From: Bacillota bacterium
Lineage (GTDB): Bacteria; Bacillota; Clostridia; Oscillospirales; Ruminococcaceae
Assembly (NCBI GenBank): GCA_023439835.1
Contig: JAEXUW010000009.1
Location: 1 to 64,000, forward strand
Length of the DNA: 64,000 bases
Reading direction: 5' to 3'
The first letter of the stretch is position 1; each line of letters starts with the position of its first letter. Shown here in pieces: positions 43,514-52,644 of this stretch. The notes beneath the pieces are model-generated. The model worked only from the letters and a program-made list of their open reading frames with translations, was not told where the DNA came from and ran no database searches. Made by a program: the position numbers and the translations under genes.

Positions 43514-44323
43514 TTAATTCATATTGATATTGATTGCACCTATGCCGTTTGAAACACTTATTTTGTGAGTGACTGTGCTATCGTTAATACTTCTGTACTG
43601 TCCGCCATTTATACGAACATCACCGACACCCTTGTTTACGCTGTAACCATAATTCTCATAGCTTCCGCTCAAATTAATATTTATTGCTCCGATTCCACCG
43701 TTGATACTTGAATTTCCCGTTATATCACCCAAATAATTGACAGCGCCTATTCCTGTGCTTAAATTTAGGTTGTTAAATACACAATCCACGAAATTCTGTT
43801 CGCCTATGCCGGTATTGATTACCGTGTGCTTCGCTGTAATATTGCTTAAATTCCCCTGTCCGACACCGCTTTCTAACGTGAAACGCTCCGCCTCTATGTC
43901 AGATACATTGAGCTGACCGACACCAAAATCAATATCCACAACCTCAAACTTTGCATCATTCGGAATATATATTGTTATTCTTCCGATTTTCGAATCAAAA
44001 CGGAAACTGCCCATTCCGAAGAATTCCTTTGCTGTGCAGTTTACAATCAGCGTATTTCCATCAACTCTGCACTCAGTGCTGTTTTCCTTTATATCATTAG
44101 CGACAACCCTAAAGCTATCACCGCGTTTAATAATAAGATTACCGACTGAAAAGTCAATATCAAGTGAGGTTATCTTTTGATCGCTAAAGTCCATATCAAA
44201 AGATTCTGTCTTATAATATCTTATGTCTGAAAAGCTTGCTCCCATTCCTACTCCGACAAAAAGAAAAACAAATCCGATAACAATCAAGATTGAGGCGAAA
44301 ATGTACTTACCGCTGCTTTTCAT
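43514..44323 (-). CDS. DUF4097-family beta-repeat membrane protein
   Basis: 269 residues; ATG 44323 overlaps the DUF1700 stop (TAATG). One N-terminal membrane anchor (IFASILIVIGFVFLFVGVGM) is followed by repeating short beta motifs with recurring GVG/GIG turns, typical of the DUF4097 beta-helix-like fold. Probably an extracytoplasmic envelope protein; function unproven. Confidence 0.8.
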   Translation of the reverse strand: MKSSGKYIFASILIVIGFVFLFVGVGMGASFSDIRYYKTESFDMDFSDQKITSLDIDFSVGNLIIKRGDSFRVVANDIKENSTECRVDGNTLIVNCTAKEFFGMGSFRFDSKIGRITIYIPNDAKFEVVDIDFGVGQLNVSDIEAERFTLESGVGQGNLSNITAKHTVINTGIGEQNFVDCVFNNLNLSTGIGAVNYLGDITGNSSINGGIGAININLSGSYENYGYSVNKGVGDVRINGGQYRSINDSTVTHKISVSNGIGAININMN

Positions 44324-44964
44324 TATGCCGACACCCCGCTTTCATTAAATATACTTTTGAAGAAACGCCCTATGCCCTTGAACAAATATTTTGCGCAAAT
44401 CGTCAAAGCCTTTGCCAAAGGGAATACAATCACAAGGATTATTCCTAAAGCGATAAGAGAAACCCCAATTGTCAAAAATCCAATTGCCGGGGCAAATGTC
44501 AAGCTGTAAATTCCAAAGCCTATTCCCGCTGTTCCAAGTGCTATTGCCGCAACTATCAAGCCGAACACTGTCGCCACTCCCGCTATCAGCAGTCCGAAAA
44601 TCGTCATCAAAATACTAAACCAAAACGGGAATGTCACAATTGCGATAATTATCATCAGTAATGTTCTTGACTGATTTGGCGCTGATGGATTTGTCTGTGC
44701 TGTGGCTTGATACGACTCTGTCGGCGGCAAAGGAATTGACGCATCCTTTTCAGCCTGCTTCTGATTCGGGTCAATGCCGTTTTCAATCAGGATTGCTTTT
44801 GCAAGCTCAGAAACGTTACCGAGTCTGGTAATTACAGCCTGCTCATCCTCATCTCCCGCTTCGATAAAGAATTCTTCATAGTATGAAACAGCCGCATCCC
44901 TTTCATCCTTAGGAAGACGTGAAAGCTCATTTCTAAGCTGGTCCAGATACTCTTTTTTGTTCAT
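44323..44964 (-). CDS. DUF1700-family membrane protein
   Basis: 213 residues; ATG 44964 overlaps the PadR gene end by 4 bases. The N-terminal cytoplasmic helical part is the DUF1700 signature (MNKKEYLDQLRNELSRLPKDE; ERDAAVSYYEEFF), followed by several membrane segments. In Firmicutes it is normally coupled with PadR and DUF4097, as here. Confidence 0.85.
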   Translation of the reverse strand: MNKKEYLDQLRNELSRLPKDERDAAVSYYEEFFIEAGDEDEQAVITRLGNVSELAKAILIENGIDPNQKQAEKDASIPLPPTESYQATAQTNPSAPNQSRTLLMIIIAIVTFPFWFSILMTIFGLLIAGVATVFGLIVAAIALGTAGIGFGIYSLTFAPAIGFLTIGVSLIALGIILVIVFPLAKALTICAKYLFKGIGRFFKSIFNESGVSA

Positions 44965-45281
44965 ATTTCTCCCCCACTAACCATGATTTTGTCTATGCGC
45001 TGTTTGTACAATTTCCATTCTTCCTTATATAAACCGAGAGTAAGCATCCCTTTTTGTGTGACTTTATAGTAGCGTCTGTTTCTTCCCAAAAAAGCCATAT
45101 CATAAGTGTCCAGGCAGTCGTCTTTTTGAAGTCTTCTCAGCACAGGATATAGCGTTGACTCTGAAATATCCATTGCTTCTCTTATATCCTGAGTAATTTT
45201 GTATCCGTACGTATCCTCCTTCGAAACAATTGCGAGAACCATCGCATCAAGCAGACTTGAGCTGATAGGAAATGCCATCAT
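44961..45281 (-). CDS. PadR-family transcriptional regulator
   Basis: 106 residues; ATG 45281 or 45278, with GGAGG upstream; the second gives the better spacing. Winged helix domain: LDAMVLAIVSKEDTYGYKI, ESTLYPVLRRLQKDDCL, GRNRRYYKVTQKG. It leads the operon PadR-DUF1700-DUF4097-PspC and probably represses it through the palindrome on its own promoter. Confidence 0.9.
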   Translation of the reverse strand: MMAFPISSSLLDAMVLAIVSKEDTYGYKITQDIREAMDISESTLYPVLRRLQKDDCLDTYDMAFLGRNRRYYKVTQKGMLTLGLYKEEWKLYKQRIDKIMVSGGEI

Positions 45282-45305
45282 CTCACCTCCATATTATTTA
45301 TTTTT

Positions 45306-45338
45306 CTATATTATATACCGTATAATATAGTTTGTCAA
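45306..45338 (-). promoter_or_regulatory. PadR operon promoter with overlapping palindrome
   Basis: Minus strand TTGACA (45338-45333), 17-base spacer, TATAAT (45315-45310). CTATATTATA (45306-45315) and TATAATATAG (45321-45330) are perfect 10-base inverted arms, 5 bases apart, covering the -10 and most of the spacer. A bound dimer would block polymerase, so autoregulation by PadR is likely. Confidence 0.8.
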
Positions 45339-45380
45339 TACATATTATACAATTTTTAAAAATATTTTTTCACAACAAAA

Positions 45381-45408
45381 AATCAGCCTGCAAAACAGCG
45401 GGCTGATT
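45381..45408 (-). terminator. Terminator of the AraC gene
   Basis: AATCAGCC (45381-45388) and GGCTGATT (45401-45408), followed on the minus strand by TTTTTTG. Confidence 0.75.
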
Positions 45409-45420
45409 AGAAGTAATATT

Positions 45421-46242
45421 CTATTTTTTATACAGCGATCTGAATTCTGCGGGTGATATTCTCTCGTACCGCTTAAATACAGCACAGAAATAACTGCTTT
45501 CGCAATAGCCGACAGCCTGTGAAATTTCATTTACTGACAATTCACTGTGAAGAAGCATATCTTTCGCATGCTGAACTCTAATTCTCGCAATATACTCAAA
45601 TGGCCTTAAATTTAATGAATCTTTGAAAAGACGGCATATGTACTGTGGGGTGATATCAGCAATTCCTGATAGGTGTTCAAGGGTTATATCCTCACTGTAA
45701 TGCTCATCAATATATGCCAGCACCGGTGCTAAATGCCCGCACTTTTGCTCATCATTCGCTAAGTGGCAGTTATTCTTTTGAAGCCCCATTTCAATGAGAA
45801 ATTCATACAAAAGCGATGAGCATTTAAAACCACCATAATAATTATTTTCTTTTATGGTGTCAATAATTTTATGAAATATATCCTCTATCTTGAAAATATC
45901 TCTTATTTTAAAGCAGGAAAGCTTGTCAAACCCTAGTGTCTTGCACAAGCTGTCTGCCTCTTTTCCGCCGAAAGCAGTCCAGTGAGTTTTCCACTTTTCC
46001 GCTGTTTTATGATACGCATGCGGAATATTTGGCGGAATGAAAAAGCCATGAGCTTTTCTGATTCTACATTCTTTTCCATCAATTTTGATGACGCCCTCAC
46101 CCTGAGAGCAGAATATAAGCTGAAAATGCGGAAAGCCACTCTCGCTGACAACACTTTCCTGATCGTCAGAATACCCCGCACCAACAACGTAAACAGGGAG
46201 AGAAATCTCCTCACCTAGTATTGAATAACAAATATCTACCAC
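45421..46242 (-). CDS. AraC-family regulator with cupin-like sensor
   Basis: 273 residues; GTG 46242 with GAGG 8 bases upstream. An N-terminal AraC-type cupin domain (FQLIFCSQGEGVIKIDGKE; GFFIPPNIPHAYHKT) and a C-terminal double helix-turn-helix (ITLEHLSGIADITPQYICRL; LSVNEISQAVGYCESSYFCA). Such proteins usually activate carbohydrate genes, but no sugar gene is adjacent, so the target is unknown. Confidence 0.9.
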   Translation of the reverse strand: MVDICYSILGEEISLPVYVVGAGYSDDQESVVSESGFPHFQLIFCSQGEGVIKIDGKECRIRKAHGFFIPPNIPHAYHKTAEKWKTHWTAFGGKEADSLCKTLGFDKLSCFKIRDIFKIEDIFHKIIDTIKENNYYGGFKCSSLLYEFLIEMGLQKNNCHLANDEQKCGHLAPVLAYIDEHYSEDITLEHLSGIADITPQYICRLFKDSLNLRPFEYIARIRVQHAKDMLLHSELSVNEISQAVGYCESSYFCAVFKRYERISPAEFRSLYKK

Positions 46243-46295
46243 GATTTATACCTCATACATTATTTTATATTATAAGTCAATTTCTTATTACGTCA

Positions 46296-48251
46296 TTAAT
46301 TCTCCGATAGCTCCGCCCATTCATCATATATTGCGGAAATATCTGATTTCAATTCTTCAATTTTACAGCATTTATCATTCATTATTTCATAATTTGAATA
46401 AACCTCAGGTATCAGTATCTCATGCTCAAGCTCAGACAATTCATTTTCCTTTTGTTCTATATTCCTTTCAAGCTCTTTGATTCTGTTTTTTCTAAATGCC
46501 TCAGTGGAACGCTGTTCACGGGTTTTATATGCTTTTATATTTTTTTGAGTAAAAAGTAGCTTTTGAGAACGCTGTCTTTCTTCATCCTGTTCTCGCTTTA
46601 TATCAGCGTCCTGTGCTTGCTTTTCCAGTAGATATGCATCATAGTTACCCTTATATTCTCTTACCGCGTCTTCGTTAATCTCAACTATTCTTGTCGCTAT
46701 CTTGTTTAATAGATATCTGTCGTGAGAAACAAACAAAATTGTCCCGTCAAAAGTGAATAGCGCATCCTCAAGAACTTCCTTTGTTGAAAGATCAAGATGG
46801 TTTGTCGGCTCGTCAAGAACAAGCACGTTCCCCCTCTCCTTCATAAGAATAGCAAAACAAAGCTTTGCTCTTTCACCGCCACTGACAACACCAACACACT
46901 TAAATACGCTTTCGCCTGTCAAAAGCACCTTTCCAAGATGAGTTCTGATTGACTGCTCAGTTTCACGCGGGTATCTTCTGTGAAGCTCCTCTAAAACAGT
47001 ATTGTTGAAATTAAGATGTGAATTTTCCTGTTCAAAATAACAAAGCTTGACATTCGTCGCCCACTCAACGCTCCCCCTCTGTCTGGGGAGCTTGCCCATT
47101 AAAAGCTTTAAGATCGTTGATTTTCCTATACCGTTAGGGCCAATGATAGCGACCTTTTCACCTCTTCTGACTTCAAGGTCAAGGCTGTTTATCAAAACCT
47201 TCCTGCCTTCGCCCTCACCAACAGAAACGTCAAGTCCTTTCACCTCCAAAACCTCTTTCGGCGGAACAACATCATATTCAAGCTTAATTTTAGGTGGCTT
47301 AACATACGTCTGTGGTTTTTCAACAAGCTCAATCCTGTCAAGCGCAGCCTGCCTGCTTTTTGCCATGTTTGCCGTCGATGCTCTAACCTTATTTCTGTCA
47401 ATATAATCCTGAAGCTTTTCAATTTCAGCCTGTTGCTGTTCATATTCCTTTAGTCTGCGCTCCGTTTGCATTTCCTTTAAAACGGTGTATGCCGAATAAT
47501 CGCCTTTATAGGAAGTCAACACGCCGTTTTCAATCTCACATATTCTTGTGCAAAGCTTATCCAAAAAATATCTGTCGTGAGATACGATTAAAAGTGCGCC
47601 CTTATATCCCTTCAAATAATCCTCAAGCCATGAAAGCGTACTAAAATCAAGATGATTTGTCGGCTCGTCCAAAATCAGAAGCTTTGGGCTTTCAAGAAGA
47701 AGCTTTGACATAGCAAGCCTAGTCTTCTCGCCACCGCTTAGTGTGTTGATTTTTCTGGTTCTATCAACCTCCTCAAAGCCCATACCATTTAATACGGTGT
47801 TGATTTTCACATCAATAAGATAGCCCTCGTTTGCTTCAAAATAGCCAGACAGTCTCGCATACTCGGCTGAAATCTCATTGTAGCTTTTCTCATCGGAATG
47901 CACGCTTTCATCAGCCATAAGCACTTCAAGCTCACGCATTTTAGCTTGAATCTCATATAATGAGGAAAACACACCGTGCATTTCTTCATCGATTGAGCTT
48001 TCACGGTCAAGCCCGTTGTTTTGCGCTAAAAATCCGATAGTCGCACCATTTGAAACCGAAATGCTCCCCTTTAAATTAGGAAGAGAGTCAAAGCCTTCAA
48101 TCCCCATCAAAATTTTAAGAAAAGTTGATTTTCCACAGCCGTTAATGCCGATAAGACCGATACGTTCATTATCCTCAACAGTCAAGCAGACATTTTTAAG
48201 AACATGACGCTGACTGTAAAATTTATTAATATTTTCAAGGGTAACAAGCAT
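46296..48251 (-). CDS. ABC-F ATPase (ribosome-associated type)
   Basis: 651 residues, no membrane segments. Two ATPase domains: Walker A GINGCGKST and GPNGIGKST, signatures LSGGEKTRLAMSK and VSGGERAKLCFAI, Walker B LLILDEPTNHLD and LVLDEPTNHLD. A charged interdomain linker (about 235-300) and a C-terminal coiled coil (about 545-640) are typical of YdiF/Uup-like members. The family acts on ribosomes in translation or antibiotic protection; resistance cannot be told from sequence alone. ATG 48251 with GGGAG upstream. Confidence 0.9.
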   Translation of the reverse strand: MLVTLENINKFYSQRHVLKNVCLTVEDNERIGLIGINGCGKSTFLKILMGIEGFDSLPNLKGSISVSNGATIGFLAQNNGLDRESSIDEEMHGVFSSLYEIQAKMRELEVLMADESVHSDEKSYNEISAEYARLSGYFEANEGYLIDVKINTVLNGMGFEEVDRTRKINTLSGGEKTRLAMSKLLLESPKLLILDEPTNHLDFSTLSWLEDYLKGYKGALLIVSHDRYFLDKLCTRICEIENGVLTSYKGDYSAYTVLKEMQTERRLKEYEQQQAEIEKLQDYIDRNKVRASTANMAKSRQAALDRIELVEKPQTYVKPPKIKLEYDVVPPKEVLEVKGLDVSVGEGEGRKVLINSLDLEVRRGEKVAIIGPNGIGKSTILKLLMGKLPRQRGSVEWATNVKLCYFEQENSHLNFNNTVLEELHRRYPRETEQSIRTHLGKVLLTGESVFKCVGVVSGGERAKLCFAILMKERGNVLVLDEPTNHLDLSTKEVLEDALFTFDGTILFVSHDRYLLNKIATRIVEINEDAVREYKGNYDAYLLEKQAQDADIKREQDEERQRSQKLLFTQKNIKAYKTREQRSTEAFRKNRIKELERNIEQKENELSELEHEILIPEVYSNYEIMNDKCCKIEELKSDISAIYDEWAELSEN

Positions 48252-48293
48252 TTTAATCTCCCAAATATATAACTGTTAATTTGTCTTTGTATA

Positions 48294-48322
48294 ATTATAA
48301 AACAAAATCGTCATTTAGACAA
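48294..48322 (-). promoter_or_regulatory. Promoter of the ABC-F gene
   Basis: Minus strand TTGTCT (48322-48317), 17-base spacer, TATAAT (48299-48294). Confidence 0.65.
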
Positions 48323-48380
48323 GACTTAATCGTTTAATATTATAAAAATTTGAAAAGGGGTATAAATTTTTCCCCCTATA

Positions 48381-48389
48381 TGGTATAAT
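48381..48389 (+). promoter_or_regulatory. Extended -10 promoter of the exporter operon
   Basis: TG-G-TATAAT (48381-48389) is an extended -10 element; no good -35 at standard spacing. A GGGG/CCCC mini-hairpin lies just upstream (about 48357-48376). Confidence 0.5.
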
Positions 48390-48432
48390 ATTATGTAGTC
48401 TTAACATCTTATTATTAACATGAGGTTTCATT

Positions 48433-49191
48433 ATGTCAGCAGATGAGCTTTTAAAAATTGTTTTGTCAATTGGGCATTATATGCTCGAATACGGCGCAGA
48501 AATTTACCGCGTCGAAGAATCAGTTTCTCGAATATGCAAGGCTTACGGCGCTAAAAGCGTTGATGTTTTTGCCATCCCGTCAACAATAATTGTAACGCTG
48601 TCAATGAATGACGACAAGCCCGTCACCATGACTAAGCGGGCGTACGAAAAAGAAACTGACCTCAATAAGGTTGACAGGCTCAACCATCTTTCAAGATATA
48701 TCTGCGCCAACACACCTGACGCTCAGACCATCAAAGAAATGCTTTGTGACATAATGAGTCAGAAGCAGTATGGCGCTGTTACATTAACCATAGCCTTTTC
48801 TGTAATACCGGCGATATTCTGCATTTTCTTCGGCGGAAATTTCAAGGATGCCGGTGTTGCCTTTGTTATTGGCGCAATGATGAAGTTTTTATTGGACCTT
48901 CTTCTTTATTTAAAGACAAATATAATCTTCACTAATATTATTGCAAGCCTGTTCGCCTCGATTATCGCAATAATTGCTGTAAATATTGGAATTGGCGACC
49001 ATTATGATAAAATAATAATCGGCTCAATCATGCTTTTAGTGCCGGGGCTAATTTTGACAAATTCAATGCGTGACTTCATCATGGGCGATTTCATGGCGGG
49101 AATACTGCGTTTAATTGCGGCGATTCTTGTCGCTACTGGAATTGCAATAGGTGTTGCTTTGGCACTTACCGCATTTGGACTTCACAGATAG
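48433..49191 (+). CDS. ThrE-type threonine/serine exporter, large part (DUF1212)
   Basis: 252 residues; ATG 48433 with GAGG 7 bases upstream. The N-terminal cytoplasmic domain shows GHYMLEYGAEIYRVEESV and RICKAYGA, the ThrE/YjjP signature, followed by about five membrane segments. It needs the small partner encoded next. Family members export threonine, serine or dicarboxylates. Confidence 0.88.
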   Translation: MSADELLKIVLSIGHYMLEYGAEIYRVEESVSRICKAYGAKSVDVFAIPSTIIVTLSMNDDKPVTMTKRAYEKETDLNKVDRLNHLSRYICANTPDAQTIKEMLCDIMSQKQYGAVTLTIAFSVIPAIFCIFFGGNFKDAGVAFVIGAMMKFLLDLLLYLKTNIIFTNIIASLFASIIAIIAVNIGIGDHYDKIIIGSIMLLVPGLILTNSMRDFIMGDFMAGILRLIAAILVATGIAIGVALALTAFGLHR

Positions 49192-49203
49192 GCGGTGACA
49201 ATA

Positions 49204-49659
49204 ATGAGAATTTTTATCGACACAGCTATTGCCTTTACAGGCTCACTCTGTTTTGGTATAATATTTAATATACGGGGGAAGAAGCTGTTCTTCGCTGCAT
49301 TAGGTGGCGGTTTTTGTCAGCTTGCTTTCTCTCTCTCTGCTTTTTTTCTCAAAAATGAAATATCACAGTATTTTTTTGCAACAATAATAACAGCTGTCTA
49401 TGCTGAGCTTCTTGCTAGATTACTAAAAACGCCCGCTACGGTATTTCTGGTTCCGTCAATTATTCCGCTTGTTCCGGGAAGCATGATGTATGCAACAATG
49501 GAATATTGTATTATGGGTGATTTGAATGCTTTTCAGTATATGCTTTTAGAAACTATCGGCGTAGCAGGCTCACTTGCGATGGGGATACTTGTTGTTTCCT
49601 CAATTAACAGGCTTGTAAAAGTCGCAAACTCAAAAATAAAAAAATCAATAAAACCTTGA
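49204..49659 (+). CDS. ThrE-type exporter, small membrane part (YjjB/DUF3815)
   Basis: 151 residues; ATG 49204 preferred over GTG 49195, which is part of the GGCGGTG ribosome site. Four to five membrane segments with PSIIPLVPGSMMYATMEY, a family motif. It is the split partner of the upstream gene, 12 bases away. Confidence 0.88.
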   Translation: MRIFIDTAIAFTGSLCFGIIFNIRGKKLFFAALGGGFCQLAFSLSAFFLKNEISQYFFATIITAVYAELLARLLKTPATVFLVPSIIPLVPGSMMYATMEYCIMGDLNAFQYMLLETIGVAGSLAMGILVVSSINRLVKVANSKIKKSIKP

Positions 49660-49675
49660 TTAGAAGGAGTCTGAC

Positions 49676-50788
49676 ATGATAAAAAGAATAATTACGACAT
49701 TTTACGCATTGATACTGAGCGTTCTTATTACTTCAACAGCCGTCATCGGCGAAAGTGCAAAGCAGGATTACACTCTGCTTATTCTCGGCGACTCAATTTC
49801 AACTGGCTACGGCTTTGAGGGCTATCCCGATTCAAAGGACACGATTGACAGCTACAGCAATCTTCTTGCTCAAAAATTCAGCAAGCCTGAAAATTTCGTC
49901 AACAAAGCAATTGACGGGCAAAAATCGTGGGAGCTTTCTGAAAAGCTGAAAAACAAAGAGTATGATGAGCTTATTGGCAGTTCTGAAATAATTGTTGTCA
50001 CTATCGGCGGAAATGACATACTTTATCTTCTTGTTGACACGCTGATGAAAGCAGTCGGCCTGGATGAGAACGCAAGCTATTCAGAGCTATCGAATATCGA
50101 CTTCACAGATGAAAATGTTCTCAGACAGATTGGTCTTTATCTGCTATCAGGGGATTATAAGAATATTATTTCTGAGCGTCTGACTGGATTTAGGGAAAAC
50201 TTCATTGAAATATCCGATTACATTTATGCTAAAAACCCCAACGCTATTGTTATATACCAAACTGTTTACAATCCGATGAGCGGAATCGCTGACCTTTCGG
50301 CTGTGGATATGATGTGTCAATATGCTATTGCGGGAATAAATGCGTCATATACTGAAAACATGTGGACTGATGCGTCTCAAACAAAGCAGAAATATATAAT
50401 TGCTGATATATATACCGATTTTCTTAACAAGGGTGAAGAGCTTACAAGAATACGCTCTTTTGACATTCACCCTAATGAAGCCGGTCACATAAGAATTTAT
50501 GAAATTTGTGAGAAGCTGTTAAGCGAAAATCTCACCACTACTCCAACTGAAGAGACTGAGGTTACAACACTTTCACCTGATGAGGATGAGCCTAACCCTT
50601 GCTATGGTGATGCATGTGATGTTCCCGAGGATTTAATTCCGGGTAATGCTACTGACACAAACATGACGCAAACCGACGAAGGCTTTTTTGACGGCAAGGG
50701 CAAATTCTTTATAATCGGCGGTGCTTCGCTTCTTTTGGTTGTGATACTTATTGCTCTTAAAAAAACCGCTTTAAAAAACAAACGATAA
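49676..50788 (+). CDS. Secreted, membrane-anchored SGNH hydrolase
   Basis: 370 residues; ATG 49676 with AGAAGGAG upstream. Signal peptide (about 1-25); SGNH blocks ILGDSISTGYG (catalytic Ser), GQKSW region, TIGGNDIL (Asn) and FDIHPNEAGH (Asp/His). A Thr/Glu/Pro-rich linker (about 280-330) leads to a C-terminal membrane segment and basic tail (IGGASLLLVVILIALKK). Likely a cell-surface esterase or deacetylase; substrate unknown. Possibly co-transcribed with the exporter genes (16-base gap). Confidence 0.88.
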   Translation: MIKRIITTFYALILSVLITSTAVIGESAKQDYTLLILGDSISTGYGFEGYPDSKDTIDSYSNLLAQKFSKPENFVNKAIDGQKSWELSEKLKNKEYDELIGSSEIIVVTIGGNDILYLLVDTLMKAVGLDENASYSELSNIDFTDENVLRQIGLYLLSGDYKNIISERLTGFRENFIEISDYIYAKNPNAIVIYQTVYNPMSGIADLSAVDMMCQYAIAGINASYTENMWTDASQTKQKYIIADIYTDFLNKGEELTRIRSFDIHPNEAGHIRIYEICEKLLSENLTTTPTEETEVTTLSPDEDEPNPCYGDACDVPEDLIPGNATDTNMTQTDEGFFDGKGKFFIIGGASLLLVVILIALKKTALKNKR

Positions 50789-50808
50789 AGGAAAATGTAA
50801 TTTCCCAC

Positions 50809-50837
50809 TTGAAAAAAAATATCAGCTGTGATATAAT
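50809..50837 (+). promoter_or_regulatory. Promoter of the SRP RNA gene
   Basis: TTGAAA (50809-50814), 17-base spacer, TATAAT (50832-50837), about 20 bases before the RNA. Confidence 0.75.
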
Positions 50838-50858
50838 AATATTCTGAAATACAGTCCT

Positions 50859-50993
50859 GTCAATCCGAGATATAGGTGTGCGGGTCCTGTGCAACAAAAC
50901 ACTGTGAACCATGTCAGGCGGGGAACCGAGCAGCATTAAGCGGACCGTTTTGTGTGCCGCAGACTAGCCTGCACATCTATATCTCGGATTGAC
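50859..50993 (+). ncRNA. ffs: Signal recognition particle RNA, small bacterial type
   Basis: The conserved SRP domain IV loop is readable (ATGTCAGGCGGGGAACCG, then AGCAGCATTAAG at about 50929-50940). The RNA ends pair over a long helix: TCAATCCGAGATATAG near 50860 with CTATATCTCGGATTGA near 50992. It binds Ffh and guides membrane protein delivery. Its place just upstream of dnaX is the same as in other Firmicutes. Ends are approximate. Confidence 0.92.
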
Positions 50994-51017
50994 TTTGATA
51001 TGTGAGGGGGAAATGCG

Positions 51018-52616
51018 GTGTATAAAGCTTTATACAGGAAATGGCGTCCGTTAAACTTTGACGATGTTGTATCTCAGCCGCATATTACCACAACGCTCAA
51101 AAACCAGATTATAAATGAGAAAACTGCTCACGCATATCTTTTCACAGGCTCAAGAGGAACGGGGAAAACCACTTGCGCCAGAATTTTTGCGAAAACAATT
51201 AACTGCCTTGATATTTCTGAGGGGAACCCATGTTTGAAATGTGAGGTTTGCCGAGGTTCGGACGATGGCACTCTCACAGATATTATCGAAATCGACGCCG
51301 CAAGCAACAACGGTGTTGAGGATATACGTGAGCTTCGTGAGGCCGCTATATTCAGCCCTGAATTTTGCAGATTTAAAATATATATTATTGACGAAGTTCA
51401 TATGCTCTCCACTAACGCTTTCAATGCGCTTTTGAAAATTATGGAGGAGCCTCCCGCTTACGTCAAATTCATACTTGCCACAACTGAGGTTCATAAGGTT
51501 CCCGCTACCATTCTTTCAAGATGTCAAAGATTTGATTTTAGACGAATTCGCACTGAGGATATTGTTTCAAGACTTAAATACATCTCAAGCCAAGAGGGTA
51601 TTGTCATTACCGATGATGCCGCCTCTCTTATCGCAAAAATATCAGACGGCGGAATGAGAGATGCTCTTTCGCTTCTTGACCAGTGCATTGCGTTTTCTGA
51701 AAATGTCACCGTTGAAACTGTGTCAACTGCGGCGGGTATCGCCGGTCGGGATTATCTTTTCAGTCTTCTTGACTGCATGGTTAATAAAAACGCTTCGGAG
51801 GCTATTTCAATCATAGACAGCCTCTATTCAATGTCAAAGGATATTCAAAGGCTTTGTGACGAGCTTCTTTCGCAAATGCGAAATCTTATGCTTGTCAAAA
51901 CCGTTCCCGATAAAACCGAGCTTTTAGCTTGTCTTCCCGACGAAATAGAAAAGCTTTCAGAGCTTTCTAAGAAGATATCTCTGGATGAAATTCTTTTAAA
52001 GCTTGAGCTTTTGCAGGAATGCTCCGAACGGCTGACAAGGTCTGTCAACAGACGCACCGAATTTGAAATGTGCATGATTAAGCTCTGCTCTTCACACAAT
52101 AAACAGGCTGCAATAGCCACATCGCCAAATATTTGTGCGCTTGAAGAGCGTATTGCTCAGCTTGAAAGACTTATCGAGGGGGGGAGTATTTCCTCACAAG
52201 ACAAGCCAAAAAAAGCTCCTGAAAAGAAAAAAACCGATATTCCGCCCCCGCAGGTTCAAGTCCCGCCCGAGCAAGAAGAGCCTGCTGCTCAAGAAGAATT
52301 CAAGCCACTTTCCTGTTGGGCTGAAATTCTTGAGGATTTTTCAGGCATTAATCCTGCGGTTTCAGGGGCATTGAAGGACTCTCAGGCTTATGTAAGCGGA
52401 GGAGTACTGGTTATTATTGCAAAAAATCAGTTTTTTATGAGCCTTTTTAGAATTAAAGAAAACGCTCTGTCACTCAGTGATGTTATTAAAAAACACACTG
52501 GTATAAGCTATACCATTCGGGCGAAAGCCGAAAAGCCTCAGGAAACCGCTGGGAATCCAGTGGACAGGCTTATCGATAAAGCTAAACAATCTGGCATTCA
52601 GGTTGAAATAAAATAA
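51018..52616 (+). CDS. dnaX: DNA polymerase III gamma/tau subunit
   Basis: 532 residues; GTG 51018 after GAGGGGG. Clamp-loader ATPase: RKWRPLNFDDVVSQ, Walker A GSRGTGKTT, four Cys zinc module (about 63-80), IIDEVHMLS, and SRCQRFDFRR sensor region. Residues 370-430 are a Gln/Glu-rich, Lys/Pro linker before the tau-specific C-terminal domain. An A7 run in the linker (52208-52214) could allow a shorter gamma-like product; see the separate entry. ybaB and recR follow, the usual order. Confidence 0.95.
   Translation: MYKALYRKWRPLNFDDVVSQPHITTTLKNQIINEKTAHAYLFTGSRGTGKTTCARIFAKTINCLDISEGNPCLKCEVCRGSDDGTLTDIIEIDAASNNGVEDIRELREAAIFSPEFCRFKIYIIDEVHMLSTNAFNALLKIMEEPPAYVKFILATTEVHKVPATILSRCQRFDFRRIRTEDIVSRLKYISSQEGIVITDDAASLIAKISDGGMRDALSLLDQCIAFSENVTVETVSTAAGIAGRDYLFSLLDCMVNKNASEAISIIDSLYSMSKDIQRLCDELLSQMRNLMLVKTVPDKTELLACLPDEIEKLSELSKKISLDEILLKLELLQECSERLTRSVNRRTEFEMCMIKLCSSHNKQAAIATSPNICALEERIAQLERLIEGGSISSQDKPKKAPEKKKTDIPPPQVQVPPEQEEPAAQEEFKPLSCWAEILEDFSGINPAVSGALKDSQAYVSGGVLVIIAKNQFFMSLFRIKENALSLSDVIKKHTGISYTIRAKAEKPQETAGNPVDRLIDKAKQSGIQVEIK
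52208..52222 (+). other. Candidate -1 frameshift (slippery) site in dnaX
   Basis: The frame reads CCA AAA AAA GCT. The seven A (52208-52214) fit a slippery heptamer. After a -1 slip the codons are AGC TCC TGA, so translation would stop at 52220-52222 and give a product of about 401 residues, ending at the end of the clamp-loader part. E. coli makes gamma this way at A AAA AAG. A G-rich, Shine-Dalgarno-like run lies about 21 bases upstream (52177-52186), farther than in E. coli, and I see no strong downstream hairpin. Confidence 0.45.
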
Positions 52617-52644
52617 CACAATATTATTCATAAGGAGTATTATT

